Shown: positions 45,511 to 54,546, numbered from the stretch's first letter. The stretch is 64,000 nt of DNA from Micavibrio sp. (GCA_028290825.1 JAQGJB010000015.1:1-64000); one strand, 5' to 3'. Notes: a model not told the origin generated them from the letters alone. Numbers and translations: made by a program.

Positions 45511-47097
45511 ATGTCGACCGCTGCCCAGGAAAAATCACCCGAAAAATCATTGCCCGAAACCGCACCTGCCAAGGATATGAAGGATATCGTCGCCCTGTGC
45601 AAACGCCGCGGCTTTATTTTTGCGGCATCGGATATTTACGGCGGCATTAACGGGTTCTGGGATTACGGGCCGCTTGGGGTCGAACTGAAAAACAATTTGC
45701 GCGATCTGTGGTGGAAATCCATGGTGCTATGCCCGCCGCTGGGGCCGAAGGGCACGGCGTATGAAGGGCAGCCGGTTGATATCGTCGGCCTGGATTCATC
45801 GATCATCCAGAATCCGAAAGCGTGGGAGGCCTCGGGCCATGTCGGCGGTTTCTCCGACCCGATGGTGGATGACCGCGAGACGAAACTGCGTTACCGCGCC
45901 GATCACCTGGTCGCCTATTCCTGGAACAAGGGCAACGCAGAAAAACCGGTTTACATCGCCCTGCAGGACGGGATGGAGGATGAAGACAAGATCAAGCGTC
46001 TGAAGAAGCTCGGCTTCAGCCAGGAATTGAGCGAGTACACCAGGACGCCGTTTACCGATCCTTCCATTCTCGCCAACCTTGATAAAGTCATCGGACCGGA
46101 TGCGAAAGAGGCCGGAACGCTGACGGAGCCGAAACAATTCAACCTGATGTTTCACACCTTCATCGGCGCGACCGGCGGGGAAGAGAACAAGGCGTATCTG
46201 CGCCCCGAAACAGCGCAGGGGATTTTTCTCAATTTCAAAAATGTCGTCGATTCAAGCCGTGTGCGCGTACCGTTCGGGATTGCGCAAATCGGCAAAGCCT
46301 TCCGCAACGAGGTCAACCCGCGCAATTTCATCTTCCGTTCCCGTGAATTCGAGCAGATGGAAATGGAATGGTTCTGCCATCCCGATGAAGCAAAAATCTG
46401 GCGTGATTTCTGGTTTGAGGAACGTTCGAAATTCTGGAAGGCGATCGGCCTGCGTTCCGATAATCTGCGCATGCGCCAGCACGATCAGGACGAACTTTCC
46501 CACTATGCCAAGGCGGGTCTCGGGACGGCGGATATTGAATACCGCTTCCCATTCACCGCGCCGGATTTTGGCGAACTGGAAGGCATCGCCCACCGCTGCG
46601 ATTTCGACCTGACGCAGCATCAGGCGCATTCCAAAGTGAAACTGGAATACCTCGACCCGGTTACTCAGCAGAAATTCATGCCGCATGTGATTGAACCGGC
46701 GGCAGGTCTGACGCGCGGCGTTCTGGCGATGATTACCGAAGCGTTTACGATCGATCCGAACCGTCCATCGGGGGTCTATCTCGACTTCCACCCGGCCCTC
46801 GCGCCGAAGAAAGCCGCGATCCTGCCACTGACCGCGAAGGACGAGCACCCGGTGATTGCCACAAAACTCTACATGGAACTGCGCAACGACTTCGCCGTCG
46901 ATCTGGACATCAAACAGAACATCGGCAAACGTTACGCGCGCCAGGACGAGATCGGCACGCCGTATTGCTTTACCATCGACGACCAGACCGTCGCCGATCA
47001 GACCGTAACGGTGCGTGAGCGGAATACGATGAAGCAGGAACGGATCGGGCTGGATCATGTCGCTGAATATCTGCGAAAGAATATCAAGGCGATTTAA
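45511..47097 (+). CDS. glyS: Glycyl-tRNA synthetase, single-chain alpha2 type
   Basis: Charges tRNA-Gly. The 528-residue protein begins MSTAAQEK with a 20-residue extension, then KDIVALCKRRGFIFAASDIYGG. It has class II motifs RPETAQGIFLNF (motif 1 region), FRNEVNPRNFIFRSREFEQMEMEWF (motif 2 region) and GLTRGVLAMITEAF (motif 3 region), with a C-terminal anticodon-binding domain. This is the homodimeric alpha2 family, whereas most Proteobacteria use GlyQ+GlyS tetramers. Start ATG 45511 follows GAGG. Confidence 0.94.
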   Translation: MSTAAQEKSPEKSLPETAPAKDMKDIVALCKRRGFIFAASDIYGGINGFWDYGPLGVELKNNLRDLWWKSMVLCPPLGPKGTAYEGQPVDIVGLDSSIIQNPKAWEASGHVGGFSDPMVDDRETKLRYRADHLVAYSWNKGNAEKPVYIALQDGMEDEDKIKRLKKLGFSQELSEYTRTPFTDPSILANLDKVIGPDAKEAGTLTEPKQFNLMFHTFIGATGGEENKAYLRPETAQGIFLNFKNVVDSSRVRVPFGIAQIGKAFRNEVNPRNFIFRSREFEQMEMEWFCHPDEAKIWRDFWFEERSKFWKAIGLRSDNLRMRQHDQDELSHYAKAGLGTADIEYRFPFTAPDFGELEGIAHRCDFDLTQHQAHSKVKLEYLDPVTQQKFMPHVIEPAAGLTRGVLAMITEAFTIDPNRPSGVYLDFHPALAPKKAAILPLTAKDEHPVIATKLYMELRNDFAVDLDIKQNIGKRYARQDEIGTPYCFTIDDQTVADQTVTVRERNTMKQERIGLDHVAEYLRKNIKAI

Positions 47098-47100
47098 GGA

Positions 47101-47136
47101 TTAAGAAAAAGGAGCCGGAAGGCTCCTTTTTCTTAA
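47101..47136. terminator. Bidirectional terminator between glyS and sppA
   Basis: A perfect 16-bp inverted repeat (47101-47116 / 47121-47136) with GC-rich core GGAGCC/GGCTCC and a GGAA loop, carrying A and T runs for both directions. Confidence 0.85.
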
Positions 47137-48014
47137 AGCCCGAACCGGCTCCAGAAACTGCGGTCTTCCACGGCAGCCATTAAGTCATCCGCCCAGTTTT
47201 CAATTTTCAGGCCGCGCGGCAGGAAGGGGAAGAGTTTTTTGTCGGGAGAGAGTTCGACGAGGCGGACATCCTGGCCGTATTTTTCCCTGAGGACGGAGGC
47301 ACAGTCGCCGATGGCGTCGATTAATCCCATGTCGAGCGCGACACTGCCCAGCCAGAAGCGGCCTTCGAACAGTTCGTCGTCCCGGCCGTTCAGTTTGCTG
47401 CCGCGGCGGCTTTTCACCCAGTCAATGAAGTGACGGTGCATGTCGTGCTGGATATCTTTCAGGCGGGCGACGTCTTCCGGCTTTTCCGGGAGGAACGGGT
47501 CGAGCATGGATTTTTCACGGCCGGAGGTATGCAGGCGGCGTTTGATGCCGTGTTTATCGATAAAATCCTCAAACCCGAACCCGGCGGAGATGACGCCGAT
47601 GGAGCCGACGATGGAGGTTTCCTGGGCATAGATCTGGTCCGCCGCGCAGGCGAGCCAGTAGCCGCCGGAAGCCGCAACATCTTCGACAAAGGCGATCACG
47701 GAAATCTGCTTTTCATCGGCAAGGCGGCGGATCATGCCGCCGATCAGTTGCGATTGAGCCGGTGCGCCGCCGGGGGAATTGATGATCAGGGCGATGGCCG
47801 GAGCCTTTTCCATGGCAAAAGCCTTGTCGATCAGTTTACCGACTTTGGCATGCGATATGCCGCCGCGTTTCATGGTCGAATCCGCGATAACACCAGCGAG
47901 ACGGATCACCGGAATTTTTGGGCCGCGTTTGAAGAACCTGCCGACCAGCGGCAGGGTTTCAAGCTTCTTCCAGTTGAAGGGGGATTCGTCGAGGTCTTTG
48001 AAGGGATCTGTCAT
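47133..48014 (-). CDS. sppA: S49-family signal peptide peptidase (SppA/SohB-like)
   Basis: A 293-residue serine protease, probably degrading cleaved signal peptides. Nucleophile Ser116 lies in VAASGGYW, and the likely general base Lys168 in SGREKSM, with the expected spacing of about 50 residues. The oxyanion region is INSPGGAPAQS. Unlike most family members there is no obvious N-terminal membrane helix (starts MTDPFKDLDESPFNWKK), so it may be cytosolic or peripheral, as in short archaeal or phage-like S49 forms. Confidence 0.88.
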   Translation of the reverse strand: MTDPFKDLDESPFNWKKLETLPLVGRFFKRGPKIPVIRLAGVIADSTMKRGGISHAKVGKLIDKAFAMEKAPAIALIINSPGGAPAQSQLIGGMIRRLADEKQISVIAFVEDVAASGGYWLACAADQIYAQETSIVGSIGVISAGFGFEDFIDKHGIKRRLHTSGREKSMLDPFLPEKPEDVARLKDIQHDMHRHFIDWVKSRRGSKLNGRDDELFEGRFWLGSVALDMGLIDAIGDCASVLREKYGQDVRLVELSPDKKLFPFLPRGLKIENWADDLMAAVEDRSFWSRFGL

Positions 48015-48240
48015 GGAGAGAAATATATACCGGGCTGCCCGTTTAGCCAGATGAAATCACCATGTCGAAGCGGTGACAGATGACGAAAGGTCGAAAAAAA
48101 TATGTCTGAACATTCTGGAAACTGCCTTTAATTGTGGCGGAAAGACCTTATTTCCAGGCCGGGGGATGGACGCGGGGCGTGCGTATTTAATGGTAAGAAC
48201 GGCGCGACAATGTCGTTCATCATCACTGAGGAGAAAGATT

Positions 48241-48576
48241 ATGAAACGCACACTTAAATCAGCTCTGGCATCCCGTGCGGTAGCTTCCCTGGTTCTGGCC
48301 GGCGCCGTATTTGCCATTCTGGCCGGTTCGTCGCATGAAGCGAAAGCGGATACGAAAATTTACTTCGGCTTTGGCAACCCTGCCCCGGTTGTCTATACAC
48401 AGCCCCGCGTGATTTACAACCAGCCACGCCCGGTTTATTACCGCCCGGCACCGGTCTATTACACGCCGGTCCAGCAGGTGGTTTACCGCCCCTCCTGGGA
48501 CAATAACCACGGATGGGACAGAAACCGTTATGACCATCATGGCCGGGGTCATGGCAACGACCATGGTCACCGTTAA
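48241..48576 (+). CDS. Secreted Tyr/Pro-rich protein with His-rich tail (111 aa)
   Basis: A hydrophobic N-terminal segment (SLVLAGAVFAILAG) and AKA|DTK suggest secretion. The mature chain is a run of Y-x-x-P units (YTQPRVIYNQPRPVYYRPAPVYYTPV) ending in a His/Gly/Asp-rich tail (HHGRGHGNDHGHR). Such proteins are common, poorly understood alphaproteobacterial envelope components. Good GGAGAAAG ribosome binding site before ATG 48241. Confidence 0.7.
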   Translation: MKRTLKSALASRAVASLVLAGAVFAILAGSSHEAKADTKIYFGFGNPAPVVYTQPRVIYNQPRPVYYRPAPVYYTPVQQVVYRPSWDNNHGWDRNRYDHHGRGHGNDHGHR

Positions 48577-48642
48577 GAAATTCCCTGACCAAGGTAAGCT
48601 ATGAAATATGCACGGCCCTCCCCCACGGGAGGGGCCGAAGCC

Positions 48643-49377
48643 TTAGAAAAGAGCGTGACCGCCGCGCAGAATTTTTTCGGCCGCCGCAGTATAGGTCCCG
48701 TCTGCATTATGAAGAATAATTCCGGGATGGAGGATGGCCGGGGCGTGGCTGTCTTTCTTTGTCCGGACGATCACACGTTTCGCCGCCTGACCTTCGCGCG
48801 GATAAAGGGGGATGATCGTGGTTTGTCCAAATCTTTTCCCTAAACCCTGCACAATTTTATCCACCGCATCGGCGCGGTGGATCATGGTCAGGGTCCCGCC
48901 ATTCCTGAGCGCGTGAAAAGCACAATCAATCCAGTCCGTTAGTTCCGTTTCCTGACCTTCATGACCAAGAGCGGTCGCCCGTCCCTGATCCGGGGACGGC
49001 GTATAGGTTCCAGCCTCAAGAAAAGGAGGATTGCAAAGAACCTGCTCAACCCTTTGGTCCATCAAAGGAAAACGAAATGTTCTGATATTGCCCATAAAGA
49101 ATTCACAACGATTCGTATCGTTGTTGATAGCGGCATTTTGTCGTGCAAGATCAATGTATTCAGGCTGTATATCAATGCCCGTGATGAACAGGTTGTTCAC
49201 ACGGTATGCAAGGCAGAAAGATGCGCCGCCCACTCCGCAGCCGAGATCAAGAATGCGGTCGCCCGGCTTCGCCGGACAGGCGGCCGCGACCATGACGGAA
49301 TCAAGGGAGGTGCGAAATCCCCCCTCCGGCTGGAGGAGGAGCACCTTTTTATCGAGGACAAAGATTTCTTCAGGCAT
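48643..49377 (-). CDS. TrmN6-like tRNA1(Val) adenine-N6 methyltransferase
   Basis: 244-residue SAM-dependent methyltransferase: motif I ILDLGCGVGGAS, motif II GIDIQPEYIDLA, and the catalytic NPPF (in VLCNPPFLEAG) typical of N6-adenine methylases. It resembles YfiC/TrmN6, which modifies A37 of tRNA-Val, and also the alphaproteobacterial methyltransferases often found beside polyprenyl synthase genes, as here. RNA target not provable from sequence alone. Confidence 0.82.
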   Translation of the reverse strand: MPEEIFVLDKKVLLLQPEGGFRTSLDSVMVAAACPAKPGDRILDLGCGVGGASFCLAYRVNNLFITGIDIQPEYIDLARQNAAINNDTNRCEFFMGNIRTFRFPLMDQRVEQVLCNPPFLEAGTYTPSPDQGRATALGHEGQETELTDWIDCAFHALRNGGTLTMIHRADAVDKIVQGLGKRFGQTTIIPLYPREGQAAKRVIVRTKKDSHAPAILHPGIILHNADGTYTAAAEKILRGGHALF

Positions 49378-49433
49378 GGGTGGTTTCTAACAGGCGGGGC
49401 CTGAAAACGAAAGCCCTTACGCCGGGGCCACCC

Positions 49434-49867
49434 TTACGGGATTGCCTTCCGCACGTAATAAGCGAGAGCTTTCATTTCGTATTTTTCGAGGAACAGGGCC
49501 GTATCCCCGGTTGCCATTGCCGTGGGCACGGATTTTACAATTTCATCATCATCCGTTTCCACGCACCCGGCAATGTCGGTGAAGATATCGCAAAGCACAA
49601 TGTTCAGTATGTGAACTTCGGCCACTTCCTTATCGTTGCCGATTGGCAATGTACCGATCAGGTGGTCAAGGAATTGCAGTTCGGCTGCTTCATCCTGGGT
49701 CATTTCCGTCGCCAGGTCCTGGTCGCGGCCTTTGGCCAGCAAATCGGCCATGACGGTATTATTGAATTCTTCGCACAGGCGAACGACTTCACGGTCTGCA
49801 CGTAGTCCTGCGGCTCGACCAGTTCGGGCGGGAACATCGGATTAACCGTATTGATGGAATTGTTCAT
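49434..49867 (-). pseudogene. Frameshifted small gene (about 144 codons), function unknown
   Basis: Two overlapping minus-strand frames together look like one protein. The first starts at ATG 49867 with a good ribosome binding site and reads MNNSINTVNPMFPPELVEPQDYVQ. The second lacks a start but continues DREVVRLCEEFNNTV, then MADLLAKGRDQDLATEM down to AYYVRKAIP (stop at 49434). Adding one base near 49800 would join them. An alternative is that translation begins at Met 49751, giving 105 aa, but that codon has no ribosome binding site. I recognise no family. Confidence 0.6.
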
Positions 49868-49989
49868 TATCTTCTGCCTGTCCTTTAAAAGTTTTTTATA
49901 TGCGCCATCAAAGCATGCCGGGCGGACGTTAACCGCTAAGCATTTCACATAAATTGCCCTTGCCGAAAACGCCGGATTCCTTTACTCCA

Positions 49990-51036
49990 ATGGCTATGGC
50001 AAGCAGTGTGCAGACAATGAAAAACGATCACGAAGGACAAAAGGGCGAACATCCTCTCGATGTGCTGTCGTCGCTTCTGGGCGATGACCTTGTGCGGGTC
50101 AATGCGATGATTTTGCGCAACATGGAATCGGAAGTGCCGCTGATCCCGCAACTGGCGGCCTATCTGATTGCGGCTGGCGGCAAGCGCATCAGGCCCCTGC
50201 TCACCCTTGCCTGCACACGGCTTTACGGCGATGACGGCGACCGGCCTTTCAGCCTTGCCGCCGCCGTCGAATTTATTCATACAGCGACGCTCCTGCATGA
50301 CGATGTGGTGGATGAGAGCACGGAACGCCGGGGCAAATCTTCTGCCAATGTCGTGTTCGGGAACCAGGCCAGCGTTCTGGTCGGTGACTTCCTGTTTTCG
50401 CGCGCTTTTCAGTTGATGGTGGCGGATGGTTCGCTGGAAGTCTTGCGCATTCTTTCCACGGCGTCCGCAGTGATTGCGGAGGGTGAGGTTCTCCAATTAT
50501 CGTCGGCCAATGATATCGAAACGTCGATGGAGCGTTATCTGCAGATTATCGGCGCAAAGACAGCCGCGTTGTTCGCCGCCGCCTGCGAGATCGGGCCGGT
50601 GATTGCCAGGATGGATGAGGCAGCGCAGAAAGACATGCGCGATTTCGGCTATAACCTCGGCCTGGCGTTTCAGATTGCCGATGACGTTCTGGATTATGCG
50701 GGGGAACAGGCCAAGCTCGGCAAAACAGTGGGCGATGATTTCCGCGAGGGCAAGCTGACTGCACCGGTGCTGATCGCGCTGGGCGAAGCGGATGCCGCGG
50801 AGCGTGAATTCTGGGTTCGCACCATGGCCGAACGCAACCAGCATGACGACGATCTGGCCACGGCACAGGCGATCCTGAAAAAACACAATGCCTATGCGCG
50901 CGGGATCGAGATGGCGCATGAATATGCGGCGCAGGCGGAAGCCTGTCTGGCTAAAGCCCCGGCAGGCAAAAAGGGCGAACCGTTACGGTCCGCCCTTCTG
51001 GATGTCCTGAACTTCTCGGTCGAGAGAAGCGCGTAA
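49990..51036 (+). CDS. ispB: Polyprenyl (octaprenyl-type) diphosphate synthase
   Basis: A trans-prenyltransferase making the isoprenoid side chain of ubiquinone. The first Asp-rich motif is LLHDDVVDES, the second FQIADDVLDY, with upstream GGKRIRPLL and GNQASVLVGDFLF. Chain-length pockets look like long-chain synthases (Ala/Thr before DDxxD). About 348 residues from ATG 49990; other in-frame starts (TTG 49954, ATG 49996, ATG 50017) are possible because none has a clear ribosome binding site. It is divergent from the frameshifted gene. Confidence 0.93.
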   Translation: MAMASSVQTMKNDHEGQKGEHPLDVLSSLLGDDLVRVNAMILRNMESEVPLIPQLAAYLIAAGGKRIRPLLTLACTRLYGDDGDRPFSLAAAVEFIHTATLLHDDVVDESTERRGKSSANVVFGNQASVLVGDFLFSRAFQLMVADGSLEVLRILSTASAVIAEGEVLQLSSANDIETSMERYLQIIGAKTAALFAAACEIGPVIARMDEAAQKDMRDFGYNLGLAFQIADDVLDYAGEQAKLGKTVGDDFREGKLTAPVLIALGEADAAEREFWVRTMAERNQHDDDLATAQAILKKHNAYARGIEMAHEYAAQAEACLAKAPAGKKGEPLRSALLDVLNFSVERSA

Positions 51037-51037
51037 T

Positions 51038-51544
51038 TTAAGGCTTCGGTTTCGGCTGGGCTTTTTTGAGTTCGCCCGCGATATAGGATTCGACCTTTTT
51101 CTGAACGCCCTGCATTTTTGCGGTAAATTCCTGGCTCAGGCCGGTGCCTTCCGCATTGCTGATACCAAGGCCCTTGGCGCAGGCGGGGTGTGGCAATTTC
51201 TCGCCCCGCACGATCAGCGTAAACAGCGCCTCGGCTTCTGCTTCCACCAGCGTTCCCACAACAGCATTGGCCTGTGCTTCCGTCATTCCTGAGGCCTTCG
51301 CGGCGTCAATCGTCGCCTTGTTCGCTGCTTTGGCGCGGGCCTCGACAATCTGTTCCACGGCAGGTTTTGCCTTGTTCATGATAACGTCCTGGCCCTTTTT
51401 AATGCAGGCCTCGAAGTCCTGGTAGGTTTTCAGAGTGGTTTTTTCAGCCGGGGTGAAGCTTGGCCCCTGCCCTGTCTGTGCGAAAGCCGGCGTGGCGATG
51501 AGGGCGGCGGCGCTGGCGGCGGTCGCCAGAATTTGTTTCAGCAT
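51038..51544 (-). CDS. Secreted hypothetical protein (168 aa)
   Basis: Sec signal peptide MLKQILATAASAAALIATPAFA|QTG. The mature chain of about 146 residues is largely helical and Ala/Lys/Glu-rich with two cysteines (ACIKKG and HPACAKG) that could form a disulfide, ending in a Lys/Pro tail. Likely periplasmic, possibly a four-helix bundle. Its stop is one base from the convergent ispB stop. No family recognised. Confidence 0.65.
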   Translation of the reverse strand: MLKQILATAASAAALIATPAFAQTGQGPSFTPAEKTTLKTYQDFEACIKKGQDVIMNKAKPAVEQIVEARAKAANKATIDAAKASGMTEAQANAVVGTLVEAEAEALFTLIVRGEKLPHPACAKGLGISNAEGTGLSQEFTAKMQGVQKKVESYIAGELKKAQPKPKP

Positions 51545-51597
51545 GTCTTATCCTCCCAGGATATTTGTTTGTTTTTATTGACCATTATTTATAAGCC

Positions 51598-51628
51598 AAT
51601 AAAAAAGGCAGGCAATATGCCTTTTATT
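51598..51628 (-). terminator. Terminator downstream of the glycoside hydrolase gene
   Basis: Inverted repeat AATAAAA-GGCA / TGCCTTTTATT with loop GGCAATA. On the minus strand it ends in a CCTTTTTTATT run. A second GC-rich hairpin (CTCCCC/GGGGAG, 51674-51690) lies between it and the gene stop. Confidence 0.65.
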
Positions 51629-51705
51629 TTCCAGAAGAATGAACGAGGTGTCTTTACACGAGGCGTGGGGGGCCTCCCCTTTAGGGGGAGCGCCGCCCCA
51701 TAGCC

Positions 51706-52779
51706 TTAAGCCTCGTCCTTCAGAATTACTATTTCCTGCGCGGAATAGGCACGGCCGTCTTCGTGGAAGATATCATGGAACCAGATATCAGGCTCACGGT
51801 CGACATAGGGCTTCTGCCAGGAATCCCAGGGCAGATTGGTCTGTGTCTTGCCTGCAACAAAGCCCCAGTTGATGGCGCCGATTTTATATTTTTTCATGAG
51901 CGGCAGAATTGCTTCGAAGGTATTCCCCATTCCGCGCGCCATGTATTCGGTGCAGAAAATAGGCCGGTTATAACGGCTGAGTTCGTGGATGCGCCGTTCG
52001 AAAACTTCGGCGGGGTCGTAGTTATGAAAGGACAGGACATCCGACAATTCAATCTGGACTTTATAGATAGGCAGAAGCATTTCGTGGCTGGACCAGTCTC
52101 CGCGCCAGACGCCTGACGTTAACGGCTGGCTCGGCCCGGCGGCACGTACCCATTCAAAAACTTTCGGCAGCAGGTCGAGTACGTATTTATGCTTGTCTTC
52201 TGGTTCAAGCTTAAGATTGCCCGGCCCGTAACTTGCATCGTTGGTGTTATCCGGCTCATTCCAGACATCCCAGACCAAAATCCTGTCGTCATCCGCAAAG
52301 GCGGTGACAACACCCACGACGTAATCGCGAAGGCGGTCATAGTGGGCAGGATCGGTCAGCGCCTCGGCACCCGGACTTTGCACCCAGCCTGAATTATGAA
52401 CGCCCGGTGTCGGTTCCGGCTGTCTTCCGGTTTTCGGGAACGGGTGCCAGACGGAATCAAACAGCACCATCATCACCCGGATTTTATGTTTCTCACAAAG
52501 GCTCAGGAAGGTTTCGATCCTGGCGAGAAAACCTTCCCGGTCCTGTTCCCAGCACAAATCATGCAGGAAAACCCGCATGATGTTCATCCCGAGGCCCGCG
52601 GCCCAGGACAGCTCCAGATCTATGCGCTCGGGGTCAAAGGTTTCGGCCTGCCACATTTCAAGCTGGTTAATCGCGTTTGCGGGGGCAAAATTGGCGCCCC
52701 TTTGCCAGGGCAGGTCCGCATACCAGGCATTTGCCTGTTCGGCTGACCACTGCGCTGACGGATTTTTTTGATTGAGCAT
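51706..52779 (-). CDS. Glycoside hydrolase of the cellulase (GH5-like) superfamily
   Basis: 357-residue TIM-barrel protein. The acid/base Glu is in WDVWNEPDN and the probable nucleophile in FCTEYMARG; RVFLHDLCW and VLSFHNYDP are barrel-strand motifs of clan GH-A, and NWGFVAGKTQTNLPW lies near the last strand. No signal peptide is visible (starts MLNQKNPSAQ), so it appears cytoplasmic, unlike typical cellulases. It may act on an imported oligosaccharide or on an endogenous glycan. Confidence 0.85.
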   Translation of the reverse strand: MLNQKNPSAQWSAEQANAWYADLPWQRGANFAPANAINQLEMWQAETFDPERIDLELSWAAGLGMNIMRVFLHDLCWEQDREGFLARIETFLSLCEKHKIRVMMVLFDSVWHPFPKTGRQPEPTPGVHNSGWVQSPGAEALTDPAHYDRLRDYVVGVVTAFADDDRILVWDVWNEPDNTNDASYGPGNLKLEPEDKHKYVLDLLPKVFEWVRAAGPSQPLTSGVWRGDWSSHEMLLPIYKVQIELSDVLSFHNYDPAEVFERRIHELSRYNRPIFCTEYMARGMGNTFEAILPLMKKYKIGAINWGFVAGKTQTNLPWDSWQKPYVDREPDIWFHDIFHEDGRAYSAQEIVILKDEA

Positions 52780-52942
52780 TTTTTTATTCCCCTCTGGATG
52801 TTTTAAAATATGGCAAAACAGATAATTTTTAATTATGGCATATAAATGGCGGTCATCACCTTCGAATCGTTTCCTCTTTGCTGACCGGGCGGAAGTTTAG
52901 GGAATTTTTACTTTCGCAAAAAGGCATAAAGGATATTTTTTG

Positions 52943-52987
52943 CATGCGCGCGTAGTTTTGTTCCCTTCACCCGACATGCGCGCGTAG
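52943..52987. repeat. Direct repeat upstream of chemotaxis operon
   Basis: CATGCGCGCGTAG occurs twice, at 52943-52955 and 52975-52987, with starts 32 bases apart (about three helical turns). The pair lies 80-125 bases upstream of the first chemotaxis gene, a suitable place for a regulator-binding site. Confidence 0.6.
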
Positions 52988-53067
52988 CGTTTTCCTCATC
53001 AAACTTCTAAAGCTCCGATGAGTTGTGTCAGCATTAAGAATGCCCACATTTCTCAAGGGAGTTTGAA

Positions 53068-54546
53068 ATGAAAATTATATCCGGACACGCAGCATCACAA
53101 AACCGCGAGCTTGAAGCAAAGCTGCAGGCCCTTGATAAATCGCAGGCCGTTATCGAATTCGCTATGGACGGCACGATCCTTGGCGCCAATGAAAACTTTC
53201 AGACCGCCCTGGGCTACAGCCTGGACGAAATCAAAAACAAACATCACAGCGTGTTCGTCGACCCGGCGCACCGCAACAGCGTGGAGTACCGCCAGTTCTG
53301 GGATGCCCTGAACCGCGGCGAACACCAGGCGGCGGAATACAAACGCATCGGCAAGGATGGACGCGAAGTATGGATCCAGGCGTCCTATAATCCGCTTTTC
53401 GATGGCAAGGGCAAGCCGGTCAAGGTGATCAAATACGCCTCCGACGTTACCGCGCGCAAAATGCGGGATATCGATTCCCTCGGGCAAATCAGTGCCATTA
53501 ACAAATCGCAGGCAGTTATCGAATTCAACATGGACGGCACCATTATCAATGCCAATGAAAACTTCCTCAACGCTGTCGGCTATACGCTGGAGGAAATCCG
53601 CGGCAAGCATCACGGCATGTTCGTTGAGCAAACGTTCCGCAATTCACCGGAATACCGGCAGTTCTGGGAAGCATTGAACCGCGGCGAATACCAAGCGGCG
53701 GAATATAAGCGCATCGGGAAGGGCGGCCGGGAAATCTGGATCCAGGCCTCGTATAACCCGATCATGGATTCGAACAACAAGCCTTACAAGGTCGTCAAAT
53801 ATGCGACCGATACGACGAAACAGGCGATCTTCCTGGAAAGCGTCCGCCTTCTGATCACCGAAATCGACAAAGCCATTTCCAAGGCGACGCAGCAATCGGC
53901 AACCGGTGCGCAGGCATCGATGCAGACATCGCAGAACGTGCAGGCTGTGGCCTCCGGCGCAGAGGAACTGAGCGCGTCTGTCCAGGAGATTTCCGACAGC
54001 ATGGCGAAATCACGGTCTGCCGTCGATAACGCCTTTGACCAGACGGTCCTGGCCGACCAATCGACGCAGCGTCTGACCAATGCCGCAAAGGCGATGGGCG
54101 GGGTTGTGGAACTGATCCAGAATATCGCCGGGCAGATCAACCTGCTGGCCCTGAACGCGACGATTGAATCGGCGCGGGCGGGTGAGGCCGGAAAAGGATT
54201 TGCCGTTGTGGCCAGCGAGGTCAAGAGCCTGTCCCGCCAGGCGACCGACGCGACGGAGCAAATTTCAAAAGAGATCCAGGGCATGCAGGAAGTTTCCAAC
54301 GACGTCGTCAATGCCCTGAACGTCATCAAGCAGTCGATTGAATCGGTGCGCGTCTATGTGACCGGCACGGCCAGCGCCGTGGAGGAACAAAGCGCGGTCG
54401 CGCAGGAAATGTCGGCGAACATGCAGACCGCCGCCGGTTCGGTTTCCAGCATCAGCGATTCAATCGGTGAAATCGCAGCCGCCATCCATGTCGCGGACCA
54501 GTCGATGACCAAGACCCGCGAAGCCGTCAAATCAATGTCGCACTAG
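53068..54546 (+). CDS. Soluble PAS-PAS methyl-accepting chemotaxis protein
   Basis: 492 residues with no membrane helix. Two PAS domains (about 24-130 and 146-252) are near copies of each other; each has SQAVIEF.MDGTI and the AAEYKRIGK.GRE.WIQASYNP core. A C-terminal MCP signalling domain follows (about 255-490) with hairpin tip NIAGQINLLALNATIESARAGEAGKGFAVVASEV. Likely an intracellular redox or ligand sensor feeding CheA. No C-terminal CheR-tether pentapeptide. Start ATG follows AAGGGAGTTTGAA. Confidence 0.93.
   Translation: MKIISGHAASQNRELEAKLQALDKSQAVIEFAMDGTILGANENFQTALGYSLDEIKNKHHSVFVDPAHRNSVEYRQFWDALNRGEHQAAEYKRIGKDGREVWIQASYNPLFDGKGKPVKVIKYASDVTARKMRDIDSLGQISAINKSQAVIEFNMDGTIINANENFLNAVGYTLEEIRGKHHGMFVEQTFRNSPEYRQFWEALNRGEYQAAEYKRIGKGGREIWIQASYNPIMDSNNKPYKVVKYATDTTKQAIFLESVRLLITEIDKAISKATQQSATGAQASMQTSQNVQAVASGAEELSASVQEISDSMAKSRSAVDNAFDQTVLADQSTQRLTNAAKAMGGVVELIQNIAGQINLLALNATIESARAGEAGKGFAVVASEVKSLSRQATDATEQISKEIQGMQEVSNDVVNALNVIKQSIESVRVYVTGTASAVEEQSAVAQEMSANMQTAAGSVSSISDSIGEIAAAIHVADQSMTKTREAVKSMSH

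Noticed and set aside
48612..48634. GC-rich inverted repeat after the Tyr/Pro-rich gene as a terminator
   Set aside because: The stem is imperfect and no T tract follows on either strand.
48601..48843. 80-codon frame after the Tyr/Pro-rich gene
   Set aside because: Mostly antisense to the methyltransferase gene, with a GC-rich hairpin at its start; no protein-like features.
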